NCBI RefSeq assembly: GCF_031456835.1
Contig: NZ_JAVDVK010000001.1
Coordinates: 1-64,000, forward strand
Reading direction: 5' to 3'
Source: Leifsonia shinshuensis
Lineage (GTDB): Bacteria > Actinomycetota > Actinomycetes > Actinomycetales > Microbacteriaceae
DNA: 64,000 nt
Shown here: positions 9,283 to 17,807 of the stretch, one piece after another
Layout of the letters: every line of letters starts with the position of its first letter
Position numbering within the stretch: the stretch's first letter is position 1
The notes under the pieces: model-generated
Told to the model about the DNA's origin: nothing
The model's database searches: none
What the model saw: the letters and a program-made list of their open reading frames with translations, nothing else
Made by a program: the position numbers and the translations under genes

Positions 9283-9614
9283 GCCGTGTGCTTGGCGCCC
9301 AGCTCGAGCAGCCCGACGCCGCCGATCACCAGGACGAGGCCGGCGATCTGCACCCAGGTGAGCGACTCCTTGAAGAACACCCAGGAGATGATCGCGATCG
9401 CCGCGACGCCGACGGCGGACCAGATCGCGTAGGCGATCCCGAGCGGCACGCCGCGCCCCAGGGCGAGCGACAGCGCGAAGAACGACGCCACGTAGCCCAC
9501 GACGACGATGACGAACGCCCACCACTTGGCGTTCTCGCCCGCGGTGAACTTGAGGAACGTGGTCGCGACGACCTCGGTCGCGATGGCGACCGCAAGAAAG
9601 ACATAGCCCAGCAC
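9279..9614 (-). CDS. SMR-family multidrug efflux protein
   Basis: A 111-residue, four-helix protein of the small multidrug resistance (QacE/EmrE/SugE) family. The membrane-embedded glutamate that couples H+ to drug is visible in AIATEVVATTFLK near the N-terminus. Helix 3 has GIAYAIWSAVGVA and helix 4 has WVQIAGLVLVIGGVGLLEL. Start choice: an upstream GTG at 9623 would sit inside a TAGCGT -10 box (9622-9627, minus strand). The GTG at 9614 lies 7 nt after that box and gives MLGYVFLAVAIATE, which fits the family start. Leaderless translation is therefore inferred. Confidence 0.85.
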   Translation of the reverse strand: MLGYVFLAVAIATEVVATTFLKFTAGENAKWWAFVIVVVGYVASFFALSLALGRGVPLGIAYAIWSAVGVAAIAIISWVFFKESLTWVQIAGLVLVIGGVGLLELGAKHTA

Positions 9615-9627
9615 CTGACACACGCTA

Positions 9628-9844
9628 GCGGTCCGCTATGAGTTCACCGGGCGTTCCGTTCCGGGAGGCCGGAGCGTCGTAGCGTGAGGGCACCGACATC
9701 GTCGAACGGAGCGGGCACCGCTCCGGGCGAGTGAGGCCGATGGCATCAAACCGTGGCCGGGGGCGCACAGCTCCCGGCCACGTCCATGCCCAGGTGCTCA
9801 TCGACATCTCCGAAGCTGGCCACCGCCTCGGATAGCCTGAGCGC
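9628..9844. other. Intergenic region with two hairpins
   Basis: No gene is visible. Two perfect hairpins occur: GGAGCGG / CCGCTCC (9708-9714 with 9718-9724, 3-nt loop), and CGTGGCCGGG / CCCGGCCACG (9752-9761 with 9773-9782, 11-nt loop). Neither is followed by a T run. The TAGCCT box at 9833-9838 serves the amidase gene. Confidence 0.5.
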
Positions 9845-11275
9845 ATGGCCGACCTCCACGAGCTGACCGCCCTCGAACTCTGGCAGGAACTCCAGACGGG
9901 ACGCGTGTCGCCCCGCGAGCTCGCCTCCCACTACCTGGACCGCGTCGAACGCCTGAACCCGCAGCTGGGCGCCTTCATCACGGTCACGCGCGACGCGGCG
10001 CTGCGGCGCGCGGACGAGGTGGCCGAGCGCGTGCCGCGGACCGCTCCGCTGTGGGGGCTGCCCTCGGGCGACAAGGACCTGTGGATGCGCGCGGGCGTGC
10101 CCACCGGGTTCGGGTCGCGGGCCATGGCCGACTTCGTGCCGGAGACCAGCGACGAGATCGTCGAGACGCTGGATGCGGCGGGCGCCGTCAGCCTCGGCAA
10201 GACCAACGCTCCGGAGTTCGGGCTGCCGGCGTACACGGAGTCGCTCGCGGCGCCGCCCGCGCGCAACCCCTGGAACCCGGAACTCGGCGCCGGAGGCTCC
10301 AGCGGGGGAGCGGCGGCCGCCGTCGCGTCCGGCATGCTCCCGTTCGCCCCCGGGTCCGACGGCGGCGGTTCCGTCCGCATCCCGGCCGCCGCGTGCGGTC
10401 TGGTCGGGCTGAAGCCGTCGCGCGGGCTGGTGCCCGCCGGGAGCGGCATCGCCTCGCTGGCCGGCCTCGTGGTCGACGGTCCGATCGCGCGGACGACGAC
10501 GGACGCCGCCCTGCTGCTCGACGGGATGATCGCGAAACGGTCCGACGGCGCCATCGACCACCACTACACGCTCCGCGCGCCGTACGACGACGACGGGCCG
10601 TTCCTCGGCACGGCCGTGCGCGGCGAGGGCCGGTTCCAGCTGGGCGTGATGACGTCCTCCGCCTGGGACGGCGCCTACGACATCACGATCGCGCCCGAGG
10701 CGATGGATGCGCTGGTCACGGCGGCCGAGGCGTTCGACTCGATGGGTCACGGGCTGGAGGACGCGGAGCTCGAGCCGGACGACACCTACGCCCCGGCGTT
10801 CCGCACGATCTGGCAGGCGGGCGCCGCGCGCATCCCGGCAGAGGGCGAGGTGCTCGACCTGCTCGAACCGCTGACCGCGTGGCTGGTCGAACGCGGCCGC
10901 GCCCTCAGCGCCCGGGAGCTCAGCGAGGCGCTGGCGGCGCTGACCGCCTACGAGCGCTCGTTCATCCGGCAGTTGTCGTCGTTCGACGCCGTGCTGACGC
11001 CCGCGATGGCGATGACCCCGCGGCCGGTCGGCTGGTACGACCAGGAGGACGGCGAGCGCAATTTCGCCCAGCAGGTGCAGTACACCCCCTTCACGTCGAT
11101 GTTGAACGTGACCGGGCTGCCCGCCGTCGTGCTGCCGATCTCGCAGACGGCGGAGGGTCTGCCGATGGGCGTGCAGCTGATCGGACGGCCGGGCGGCGAG
11201 CGGACGCTGCTGTCGCTGGCGACCCAGCTGGAGCACCGGGTTCGGTGGCAGGAACGCCGTCCGCCGGTCTGGTGA
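9845..11275 (+). CDS. Amidase (amidase-signature family)
   Basis: A 476-residue amidase-signature hydrolase with the Ser-cisSer-Lys triad: K77 in SGDKDLW, cis-serine S152 in GGSSGG, and nucleophile S176 in GSDGGGSVRIPAA. The C-terminus (GLPMGVQLIGRPGGERTLL) is typical. Length matches free-standing amidases, and GatA is unlikely because gatC/gatB are absent and the middle region diverges. The amide substrate cannot be told. The ATG at 9845 lies 6 nt after TAGCCT. It is followed by the decarboxylase gene, which has its own leaderless promoter. Confidence 0.88.
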   Translation: MADLHELTALELWQELQTGRVSPRELASHYLDRVERLNPQLGAFITVTRDAALRRADEVAERVPRTAPLWGLPSGDKDLWMRAGVPTGFGSRAMADFVPETSDEIVETLDAAGAVSLGKTNAPEFGLPAYTESLAAPPARNPWNPELGAGGSSGGAAAAVASGMLPFAPGSDGGGSVRIPAAACGLVGLKPSRGLVPAGSGIASLAGLVVDGPIARTTTDAALLLDGMIAKRSDGAIDHHYTLRAPYDDDGPFLGTAVRGEGRFQLGVMTSSAWDGAYDITIAPEAMDALVTAAEAFDSMGHGLEDAELEPDDTYAPAFRTIWQAGAARIPAEGEVLDLLEPLTAWLVERGRALSARELSEALAALTAYERSFIRQLSSFDAVLTPAMAMTPRPVGWYDQEDGERNFAQQVQYTPFTSMLNVTGLPAVVLPISQTAEGLPMGVQLIGRPGGERTLLSLATQLEHRVRWQERRPPVW

Positions 11276-11318
11276 ATCCCGCATCCACCATCGCGCAGTG
11301 CGCCGCTAGCATGCCCGT

Positions 11319-12698
11319 GTGAGCGATCCGGCGACGTTCGGTCCCGCGCTCGACGAGGCCGTCGCGCTCGCCGGGCGGTGGCTCGGCGGCACCCGCGACG
11401 AGCGCATCCCGCCGACCGCCGACATCGATGCGGTGAAGGATGCGCTGGGGCGCGAGCTGCCCGACCGCGGCCCCTTGGCGCCGGAGGTGCTGCAGCGCAT
11501 GGCCGAGGCGATCGAGCCGGGGCTGATGCGGATCGGGTCGCCGCGCTTCCACGGCTGGGTGATGGGCGGCGCGCAGCCCGTGTCGCTCGGGGCCGACTGG
11601 CTCGTCTCCGCGTGGGACCAGAACACCGGGCTCCGCACCGTGACCCCGGGGGTCGTCGCCGCGGAGGAACTGGCCGCGGCCTGGCTCACGGACCTGCTCG
11701 GGCTGCCACCCTCCGCGGAGGTCGGCTTCGTGACGGGCGCCACCGTCGCCAGCCTGGTCGGGCTGGTGGCGGCGAGGGATGAGGTGCTGCGGCGTGCGGG
11801 CTGGGACGCCGCCGAACGCGGCCTCGCCGGCGGTCCCCGCATCCGGTTCTTCGTCGGCGCGGAGCGGCACGGCTCCGTCGACAGCTCGGGGCTGGTCGCC
11901 GGCCTCGGCCGAGGGCAGGTCGTGGAGGCGGACGACCAGGGCAGGATGCGCGCGGACGCCCTGCGCGCGGCGCTCGCCGAGGGCAGCGGCCCGGCGATCG
12001 TCTGCCTGCAGGCGGGGAACATCCACTCGGGCGCCTTCGACCCGCTCGGCGAGCTCACCGACATCGCGCACGAGGCGGGCGCGTGGGTGCATGTCGACGG
12101 CGCCTTCGGGCTGTGGGCCGAGGCCGCGCCGGGCCTGCGCCATCTGACCGCCGGGCTCGAGCGCGCCGACTCGTGGGCGACGGATGCGCACAAGACGCTG
12201 AACGTGCCGTACGACTGCGGGATCGCAGCGGTGGCCGACCCGGAGGCGCTGCACCGCGCGGTTGCGCAGCACGCCGCGTACCTGGCGTCATCGGACGACG
12301 TCGCCGACCCGGCGGACCGCGTGCTGGAGCTCTCCCGCCGCGCGCGCGGTGTGCCGGTTTATGCCACGCTCGCCCAGCTCGGGCGCGACGGCGTGGCGGG
12401 CCTCGTGCAGCAGCTGGCCGACTCGGCGCAGGTGATCGCCGAGGGCATCCCCGGGATCCCGGGGGCCGAGGTGCTCAACGACGTCGTATACACGCAGGTC
12501 TGCGCGGCGTTCGGGGCCGACGAGCGCACCCGGGCGGTCGGCGCCGCGCTGCTCGCCGACGGCCAGGCGCTGGCCTCGCCGTCGGTGTGGCACGGACGGG
12601 CCGTCCTGCGGTTCTCGGTGAGCAACTGGCTGACCGACGCGGAGGAGGCGGGCCGGACCGTCGCCGCCGTCCGCCGCGCGGTCGACGCCGCCGGCTGA
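11319..12698 (+). CDS. PLP-dependent decarboxylase (group II amino-acid decarboxylase family)
   Basis: A 459-residue fold-type I PLP enzyme. The Schiff-base lysine is K292 in TDAHKTLNVPYDCG, preceded by the cofactor-binding HVDGAFGLW segment; NIHSGAFDP is also typical of aromatic-L-amino-acid or diaminobutyrate-type decarboxylases. It would release CO2 from an amino acid in the cytoplasm, substrate unknown. The GTG at 11319 lies exactly 6 nt after TAGCAT (11307-11312), so a leaderless start is inferred. It converges on ggt, with 10 bp between stops. Confidence 0.85.
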   Translation: MSDPATFGPALDEAVALAGRWLGGTRDERIPPTADIDAVKDALGRELPDRGPLAPEVLQRMAEAIEPGLMRIGSPRFHGWVMGGAQPVSLGADWLVSAWDQNTGLRTVTPGVVAAEELAAAWLTDLLGLPPSAEVGFVTGATVASLVGLVAARDEVLRRAGWDAAERGLAGGPRIRFFVGAERHGSVDSSGLVAGLGRGQVVEADDQGRMRADALRAALAEGSGPAIVCLQAGNIHSGAFDPLGELTDIAHEAGAWVHVDGAFGLWAEAAPGLRHLTAGLERADSWATDAHKTLNVPYDCGIAAVADPEALHRAVAQHAAYLASSDDVADPADRVLELSRRARGVPVYATLAQLGRDGVAGLVQQLADSAQVIAEGIPGIPGAEVLNDVVYTQVCAAFGADERTRAVGAALLADGQALASPSVWHGRAVLRFSVSNWLTDAEEAGRTVAAVRRAVDAAG

Positions 12699-12708
12699 CC
12701 GGGGCGGA

Positions 12709-14505
12709 TCAGCGACCTGCCGCGTACCCCTGCATCCCCCGCGGGTTCGCCGCGGCCGAGAGCAGGCCGGTCTCCGGGTCGCGTCCGACCGAGCTCAGCC
12801 GCCCCAGGGTCCAGTCGCCGGCGCGCGTGACGCGGTGGCCACGTGCCTCCAGCCCCGCGATCACCTCGTCGCCGAGGCGGCCCTCCACGACCGCTCCCGC
12901 GGGCTCCCAGGTGCGCGGCCAGAACGACTCGGCGATCGAGGTCGTGTGCAGCGCCGGCGCGTCGATCGCCTGCTGCGGTGTGTAGCCGCCGACCAGCGTG
13001 CGCAGCAGGTAGAGCAGCTGCCACTGGTCCTGCTGGTCGCCGCCCGGCGAGCCGAGCGCGGTCACGGGGATGCCGTCGCGCAGCACCAGCGTGGGCGTGA
13101 GCGTCGTGCGCGGCCGCTTACCGGGCTCGAGCGTGGCGGCGGAGCCCTCCTCGAGCCAGGTCATCTGCAGGCGCGTGCCCAGGCAGAAGCCGAGCTCCGG
13201 GATGGTCGGCGAGGACTGCAGCCAGCCTCCGGACGGCGTGGCCGAGACGATGTTGCCCCACCGGTCCACCACGTCGATGTGGCAGGTGTCGCCGCGCGTC
13301 TCGCCGGAGCGCGAGACCGTCGGCTCGCCGACGCCCTCGCTCGCGACGCCGCTCGGAGGCGTGTACTCGGTGCGCAGCGGCGGCCGGAACGGCTCGACGC
13401 CCGGGACACGACCGGGCCGGAACTCGGCCGACGCTGTCTCGCCGATCAGCGCGCGTCGCTCGCCGGCGTAGCCGGGGGAGAGCAGCGTCTCGACCGGCAC
13501 CCGGTCGTCGCCGAAGTAGGCGTCGCGATCCGCGTAGGCGAGCTTCTGGGCTTCCAGGATGGTGTGCGCGCCGAGCTCCGTGGACGGGTCGAGCCGCTCG
13601 TCGTCGAAGCCGTCCAGGATGGCCAGCGTCGCCAGCAGCGCCGGCCCCTGACCCCAGGCGCCCGTCTTGGCGATGGTCGCGCCGCGGAAGTCGAGCGTGA
13701 CCGCGTCCTCGTAGTGCGCCCGGTACGCGGCGAAGTCCGGCTCGGCGATGACGCCGGCGTGGTCGGCCCCGTCGGAGTGCCGGTGCGGCGTCCGGGCGAA
13801 GGCGGCCGCCGCCCGGGCGACGGTCCCGGTCGCCCACTCGGTGCGCGCCGCCTCGATGCGGTCCTCGCGGCTGCCGTCCGCGGAGCCCGCGGCGATCAGC
13901 CCGCGCAGCACCCGCGCGTACGCCGGGTCGACGACCAGCTCGCCGGGCTCCGGGATGCGGCCGCCCGGCATCCACCGCTCGGCGGAGGTCGGCCAGTGCT
14001 CGGTGAACAGCGGGGCGACGGCCCGGATGGTCGCGCACACGCGCTCCAGCACCGGATGGCCCTGCTCGGCGTACTCGATGGCGAACGCCAGCACGTCCGC
14101 CAGCTCCCACGTGCCGTGGTCCTTCAGCAGCAGCAGCCACGCATCCACCGCGCCGGGCACCGCCGCCGCGAGGGCGCCGGACCCGGGGACCAGCTCCAGG
14201 CCCTCGGCCAGGTAATGCTCGCGTGTGGCGCCCGCGGGCGCCGGTCCCTGGCCGGAGAGCACGACCGGCGTCGGGTCGTCCGCCGTGGCGAACAGCGCGA
14301 CCAGGTCGCCGCCCGGGCCGTTGAGGTGCGGTTCGACGACGTGCAGCACGAACGCGCCGGCCGTCGCCGCGTCGAACGCGTTCCCGCCGCGCTCCAGCAC
14401 CGCCTGGGCGGCCGCGGTCGCCAGCCAATGCGTCGAGGCGGACATCCCGAACCGGCCCTGCAGGGTGGGGCGCGTGGTGAAGGCGGGAGGCGCGGTGAAG
14501 GCCAT
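12709..14505 (-). CDS. ggt: Gamma-glutamyltransferase family protein
   Basis: A 598-residue Ntn-hydrolase that would be synthesised as one chain and cleave itself before the nucleophile T407 (GDTCHIDVVDRWGNIVSAT). The usual large-subunit motif GGNAFDAATAG and small-subunit SSPTIPELGF / GSPGGDQQ are present. No signal peptide is visible (MAFTAPPAFTTRPTLQGRFG), so this is a cytoplasmic form acting on glutathione-like or other gamma-glutamyl substrates; actinobacteria may use others. It follows the DUF1844 gene by 2 nt and belongs to that leftward operon. Confidence 0.88.
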   Translation of the reverse strand: MAFTAPPAFTTRPTLQGRFGMSASTHWLATAAAQAVLERGGNAFDAATAGAFVLHVVEPHLNGPGGDLVALFATADDPTPVVLSGQGPAPAGATREHYLAEGLELVPGSGALAAAVPGAVDAWLLLLKDHGTWELADVLAFAIEYAEQGHPVLERVCATIRAVAPLFTEHWPTSAERWMPGGRIPEPGELVVDPAYARVLRGLIAAGSADGSREDRIEAARTEWATGTVARAAAAFARTPHRHSDGADHAGVIAEPDFAAYRAHYEDAVTLDFRGATIAKTGAWGQGPALLATLAILDGFDDERLDPSTELGAHTILEAQKLAYADRDAYFGDDRVPVETLLSPGYAGERRALIGETASAEFRPGRVPGVEPFRPPLRTEYTPPSGVASEGVGEPTVSRSGETRGDTCHIDVVDRWGNIVSATPSGGWLQSSPTIPELGFCLGTRLQMTWLEEGSAATLEPGKRPRTTLTPTLVLRDGIPVTALGSPGGDQQDQWQLLYLLRTLVGGYTPQQAIDAPALHTTSIAESFWPRTWEPAGAVVEGRLGDEVIAGLEARGHRVTRAGDWTLGRLSSVGRDPETGLLSAAANPRGMQGYAAGR

Positions 14506-14507
14506 GG

Positions 14508-14882
14508 TCAGCCGACGGGACCCGTGTACTTCTCGCCCGGGCCCTTGCCGATCTCGTCGGGGATCGCGGACGCCTCGCGGAAGGCCAGCTGGAGCGACCG
14601 CAGGCCGTCGCGCAGGCTGCGCGCGTGCTGGTCGCCGACGTGCTGCGCGCTCGCGGTGACGAGGCCGGCGAGGGCGTCGATCAGCTTGCGCGCCTCATCC
14701 AGATCGGTCTGGTGCTCCGGGTCGTCGGCCAGGCCGCACTTCACGGCGGCCGCGCTCATCAGGTGCACGGCGGTGGTGGTGATCACCTCGACGGCGGGCA
14801 CCTCCGCGATGTCGCGGGTGGCCTCGGCGACGTCGTCCTGGTCGCTGCCGGACTCGTCGAAGGTGAAGGATGTGTCGCTCAC
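14508..14882 (-). CDS. DUF1844 domain protein
   Basis: A 124-residue acidic protein that matches the DUF1844 pattern (AVEVITTTAVHLMSAAAVKCGL ... DLDEARKLIDALAGLV), a helical domain of unknown function that is usually found next to infC in actinobacteria, as here. It is divergent from infC. The start is GTG with GAGGAAAG upstream. The gamma-glutamyltransferase gene follows directly. Confidence 0.85.
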   Translation of the reverse strand: MSDTSFTFDESGSDQDDVAEATRDIAEVPAVEVITTTAVHLMSAAAVKCGLADDPEHQTDLDEARKLIDALAGLVTASAQHVGDQHARSLRDGLRSLQLAFREASAIPDEIGKGPGEKYTGPVG

Positions 14883-14895
14883 TGCTTTCCTCTGT

Positions 14896-15160
14896 TAGAA
14901 TCGTTCGGGCTCCGGGACATCTGTCCCGGTACGAAAGTGGAGATTCCTCCCACCCGCGCTTGACCGTTTTACAGGTTACCGGGTCGTTGCACTCCGCCAT
15001 CGCGTGTGAACGCGGGGGTAGTCAGGGTGCTGTACCAGTCTGCGATGCGATCTCACGAGATCCGGATCGCGGGCGTGCTGGTGCGTGGAACCTCCTCTTT
15101 CGCCGGACCGTCACCGACGGGCCGTGGCCGAGAACCATCGCTTGATCAGAGGAGACAGAC
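14896..15160 (+). promoter_or_regulatory. infC promoter and long structured leader
   Basis: A TAGAAT -10 box (14896-14901) would start RNA near 14908, leaving a ~250-nt leader before infC. Perfect stems include CCGGGAC/GTCCCGG (14912-14918 with 14923-14929, ATCT loop) and GATCT/AGATC (15049-15053 with 15058-15062). No ORF of note is present. By analogy with known IF3 and L20 leaders, feedback by IF3 or L20 is plausible but unproven. Confidence 0.5.
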
Positions 15161-15816
<656 letters not shown>

Positions 15817-15817
<1 letters not shown>

Positions 15818-16011
15818 TGCCCAAGCAGAAGACCCACTCCGGCGCCAAGAAGCGCTTCAAGATCACCGGCAGCGGCAAGGTCATGAAGCAGCAGTCCGGC
15901 ATGCGCCACAACCTGGAGCTCAAGTCCAGCCGTCGCACCCGCCGGCTGAACCAGGACCAGGTCGTCCCCGAGGTGGACGCCAAGGTCATCCGCCGGATGC
16001 TCGGCAAGTAA
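15817..16011 (+). CDS. rpmI: Ribosomal protein L35
   Basis: A 64-residue, lysine/arginine-rich 50S protein ([20 protein letters not shown]). Its ATG overlaps the infC stop (TAATG), so translation is coupled to infC. The length is canonical. Confidence 0.98.
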
Positions 16012-16047
16012 CGACTCGACACGCACTTTTAAGAAGGAAATCGACTA

Positions 16048-16440
16048 ATGGCAAGAGTGAAGAGGGCCGTCAACGCCCACAAGAAGCGTCGGGTCATCCT
16101 CGAGCGCGCCGAGGGCTACCGCGGGCAGCGGTCGCGCCTCTACCGCAAGGCTAAGGAGCAGGTCACCCACTCCCTGGTCTACTCGTACAACGACCGCCGC
16201 AAGCGCAAGGGCGACTTCCGTCGTCTGTGGATCCAGCGGATCAACGCGGCCTCCCGTGCCAACGGCCTCACCTACAACCGCTTCATCCAGGGCCTGGGCC
16301 TGGCGGGCGTCGAGGTGGACCGTCGCATCCTCGCCGACCTGGCCGTGACCGAGCCCGCGACCTTCGCGGCGCTCGTCGAGACCGCCAAGAAGGCGCTGCC
16401 GGCCGACACGTCGGCCCCGAAGGCGGACGCCGCGGCGTAA
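16048..16440 (+). CDS. rplT: Ribosomal protein L20
   Basis: A 130-residue 50S assembly protein ([21 protein letters not shown]; later [20 protein letters not shown]). The C-terminal ~14 residues are an Ala/Lys/Asp extension beyond the usual ~117. It is preceded by AAGAAGGAAAT. It is the last gene of infC-rpmI-rplT, 36 nt after rpmI; a strong hairpin follows. Confidence 0.98.
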   Translation: MARVKRAVNAHKKRRVILERAEGYRGQRSRLYRKAKEQVTHSLVYSYNDRRKRKGDFRRLWIQRINAASRANGLTYNRFIQGLGLAGVEVDRRILADLAVTEPATFAALVETAKKALPADTSAPKADAAA

Positions 16441-16442
16441 CA

Positions 16443-16502
16443 CCCGGACACACGGAACGGCCCGGTCGACAGCAGTCGACCGGGCCGTTCCGTGTGTCCG
16501 GG
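16443..16502. terminator. Perfect 28-bp hairpin after rplT
   Basis: The left arm 16443-16470 and right arm 16475-16502 are fully complementary over 28 bp around the loop AGCA. There is no T run on either side. It lies between the convergent rplT and the small secreted-protein gene and can serve as a terminator in both directions. Confidence 0.85.
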
Positions 16503-16504
16503 GC

Positions 16505-16837
16505 TCAGTCGTCGGAGCCGTGGCCGCCGGAGCCGTGGTCGTCGCCGATGTCGTGTGTGGCGGGGTCGTCGGCGCCGTGGTCGTCGCCGATGTCGTGTGT
16601 GGCGGGGTCGTCGGCGCCGTGGTCGTCGCCGGGGAGCGGGACCGCGCTCGGCGGGTCGCTGGGCGTCGGCCGCGCGATGCGGTCCTCCACCGTGGGACTC
16701 GGCGTCCCCGTCGGCTGCACGACCCGTACGTCGTCGCCCCCTCCGTCGCCGGTCGCCGCGACCGCCGCCGCTGTGCCGAGCCCGAGGGCGAGGGCCGCGC
16801 CGCCCGCGATCAGTGCCGCTCGTCCGAGTGTTCTCAT
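16505..16837 (-). CDS. Secreted or anchored His/Asp-rich repeat protein
   Basis: A 110-residue protein with an N-terminal signal or anchor helix (RAALIAGGAALALGLGTAAAVAA). The rest is low-complexity: a Thr/Pro/Asp linker and then two exact copies of a 14-residue unit starting GDDHGADD, plus a partial third (GDDHGSGGHGSDD). There are no cysteines. The Asp/His clusters could bind divalent metal, but no known family is recognised. SD-like GGAGGCTG precedes the ATG. Confidence 0.65.
   Translation of the reverse strand: MRTLGRAALIAGGAALALGLGTAAAVAATGDGGGDDVRVVQPTGTPSPTVEDRIARPTPSDPPSAVPLPGDDHGADDPATHDIGDDHGADDPATHDIGDDHGSGGHGSDD
16535..16630. repeat. 42-bp tandem repeat inside the His/Asp-rich gene
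   Basis: Two identical 42-bp units (16535-16576 and 16577-16618) and the first 12 bp of a third. The unit is a multiple of three, so copy number can vary without breaking the frame. Confidence 0.9.
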
Positions 16838-16912
16838 CGTTCAGCCTCCATCCGCTTTCCCTTAACACGAGACGCAGCGCCGTTCGGATCACCGGCCCCA
16901 TATGCTGGTGCC

Positions 16913-17713
16913 ATGCTGGACAACCCGCGCTCACCGCGCGTCAGGGCCGTCGCCAAGCTCGCCAAGCGCTCCGCCCGTTCCGAGACGGGGCTGTTCCTGC
17001 TCGAAGGGCCGCAGGCCGTGTCCGAGGCGCTGACCTTCCGGCCGGATCTCATGGTCGACCTGTTCGCGACGCCGACGGCGCTGGAGCGGTACCCGGAGAT
17101 CGCGCGCGCGGCCGAGGACGCCGACGTGGAGGTCGAGTTCGTCTCCGAGCACGTGCTGGACGCCATGGCCGACACCATCACGCCCCAGGGCTTCGTGGCC
17201 GTCGCGCGCCAGTTCCCGACGTCCATCCGCGACATCTTCTCCGACTCCTCCAAGCTGGTGGCCGTGCTGGAGGAGGTCAGGGACCCGGGCAACGCCGGGA
17301 CCATCATCCGCGCGGCCGACTCGGCCGGTGCGGACGCCGTCGTGCTGACCGGTCGCACCGTCGACCTGTACAACCCGAAGGTGGTCCGCTCGACCAGCGG
17401 GTCGCTGTTCCACGTCCCCGTCGCGGTGGGCGCCGATCTCGCCGACGTGATCGGCCGTGCGCACTCGGCCGGGCTGCAGGTGCTCGCCGCCGACATCAAG
17501 GGGGAGGACCTCCTCGCCGCCCGCCGTGACGGCGAGCTCGCCCGGCCGACCGCCTGGGTGTTCGGCAACGAGGCGCACGGTCTGGAGGACGAGCTGCTCG
17601 CTCTCGTGGACCGCGTCGTGACCGTTCCGATCTACGGCCGCGCCGAGTCGATGAACCTGGCGACGGCGGCGTCGGTCTGCCTCTACGAGTCCGCGTTCGC
17701 GCAGCGCGCCTGA
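16913..17713 (+). CDS. SpoU/TrmH-family RNA 2'-O-ribose methyltransferase
   Basis: A 266-residue SPOUT methyltransferase with an N-terminal substrate-binding domain (residues ~10-95) and the knotted catalytic domain. The three motifs are visible: NPGNAGTIIRAAD, FGNEAHGL, and ESMNLATAASVCLYE. It methylates a ribose in rRNA or tRNA using AdoMet; the position next to pheS is common for 23S rRNA methyltransferases. The ATG at 16913 follows TATGCT (16901-16906) by 6 nt; it is probably leaderless. Confidence 0.9.
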   Translation: MLDNPRSPRVRAVAKLAKRSARSETGLFLLEGPQAVSEALTFRPDLMVDLFATPTALERYPEIARAAEDADVEVEFVSEHVLDAMADTITPQGFVAVARQFPTSIRDIFSDSSKLVAVLEEVRDPGNAGTIIRAADSAGADAVVLTGRTVDLYNPKVVRSTSGSLFHVPVAVGADLADVIGRAHSAGLQVLAADIKGEDLLAARRDGELARPTAWVFGNEAHGLEDELLALVDRVVTVPIYGRAESMNLATAASVCLYESAFAQRA

Positions 17714-17807
17714 CCGCATCCCTCCACAGCAGACGGCCTCAGACGGCTCATCCACCGTTCTGCACCGGTCCGGGAGGCGGTTCGAGCGCCGACTAGACTG
17801 GGTGACC

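Noticed and set aside
16535..16630. CRISPR-like repeats
   Set aside because: The units are directly adjacent without spacers and keep a coding frame. No CRISPR array or cas gene was found in the window.
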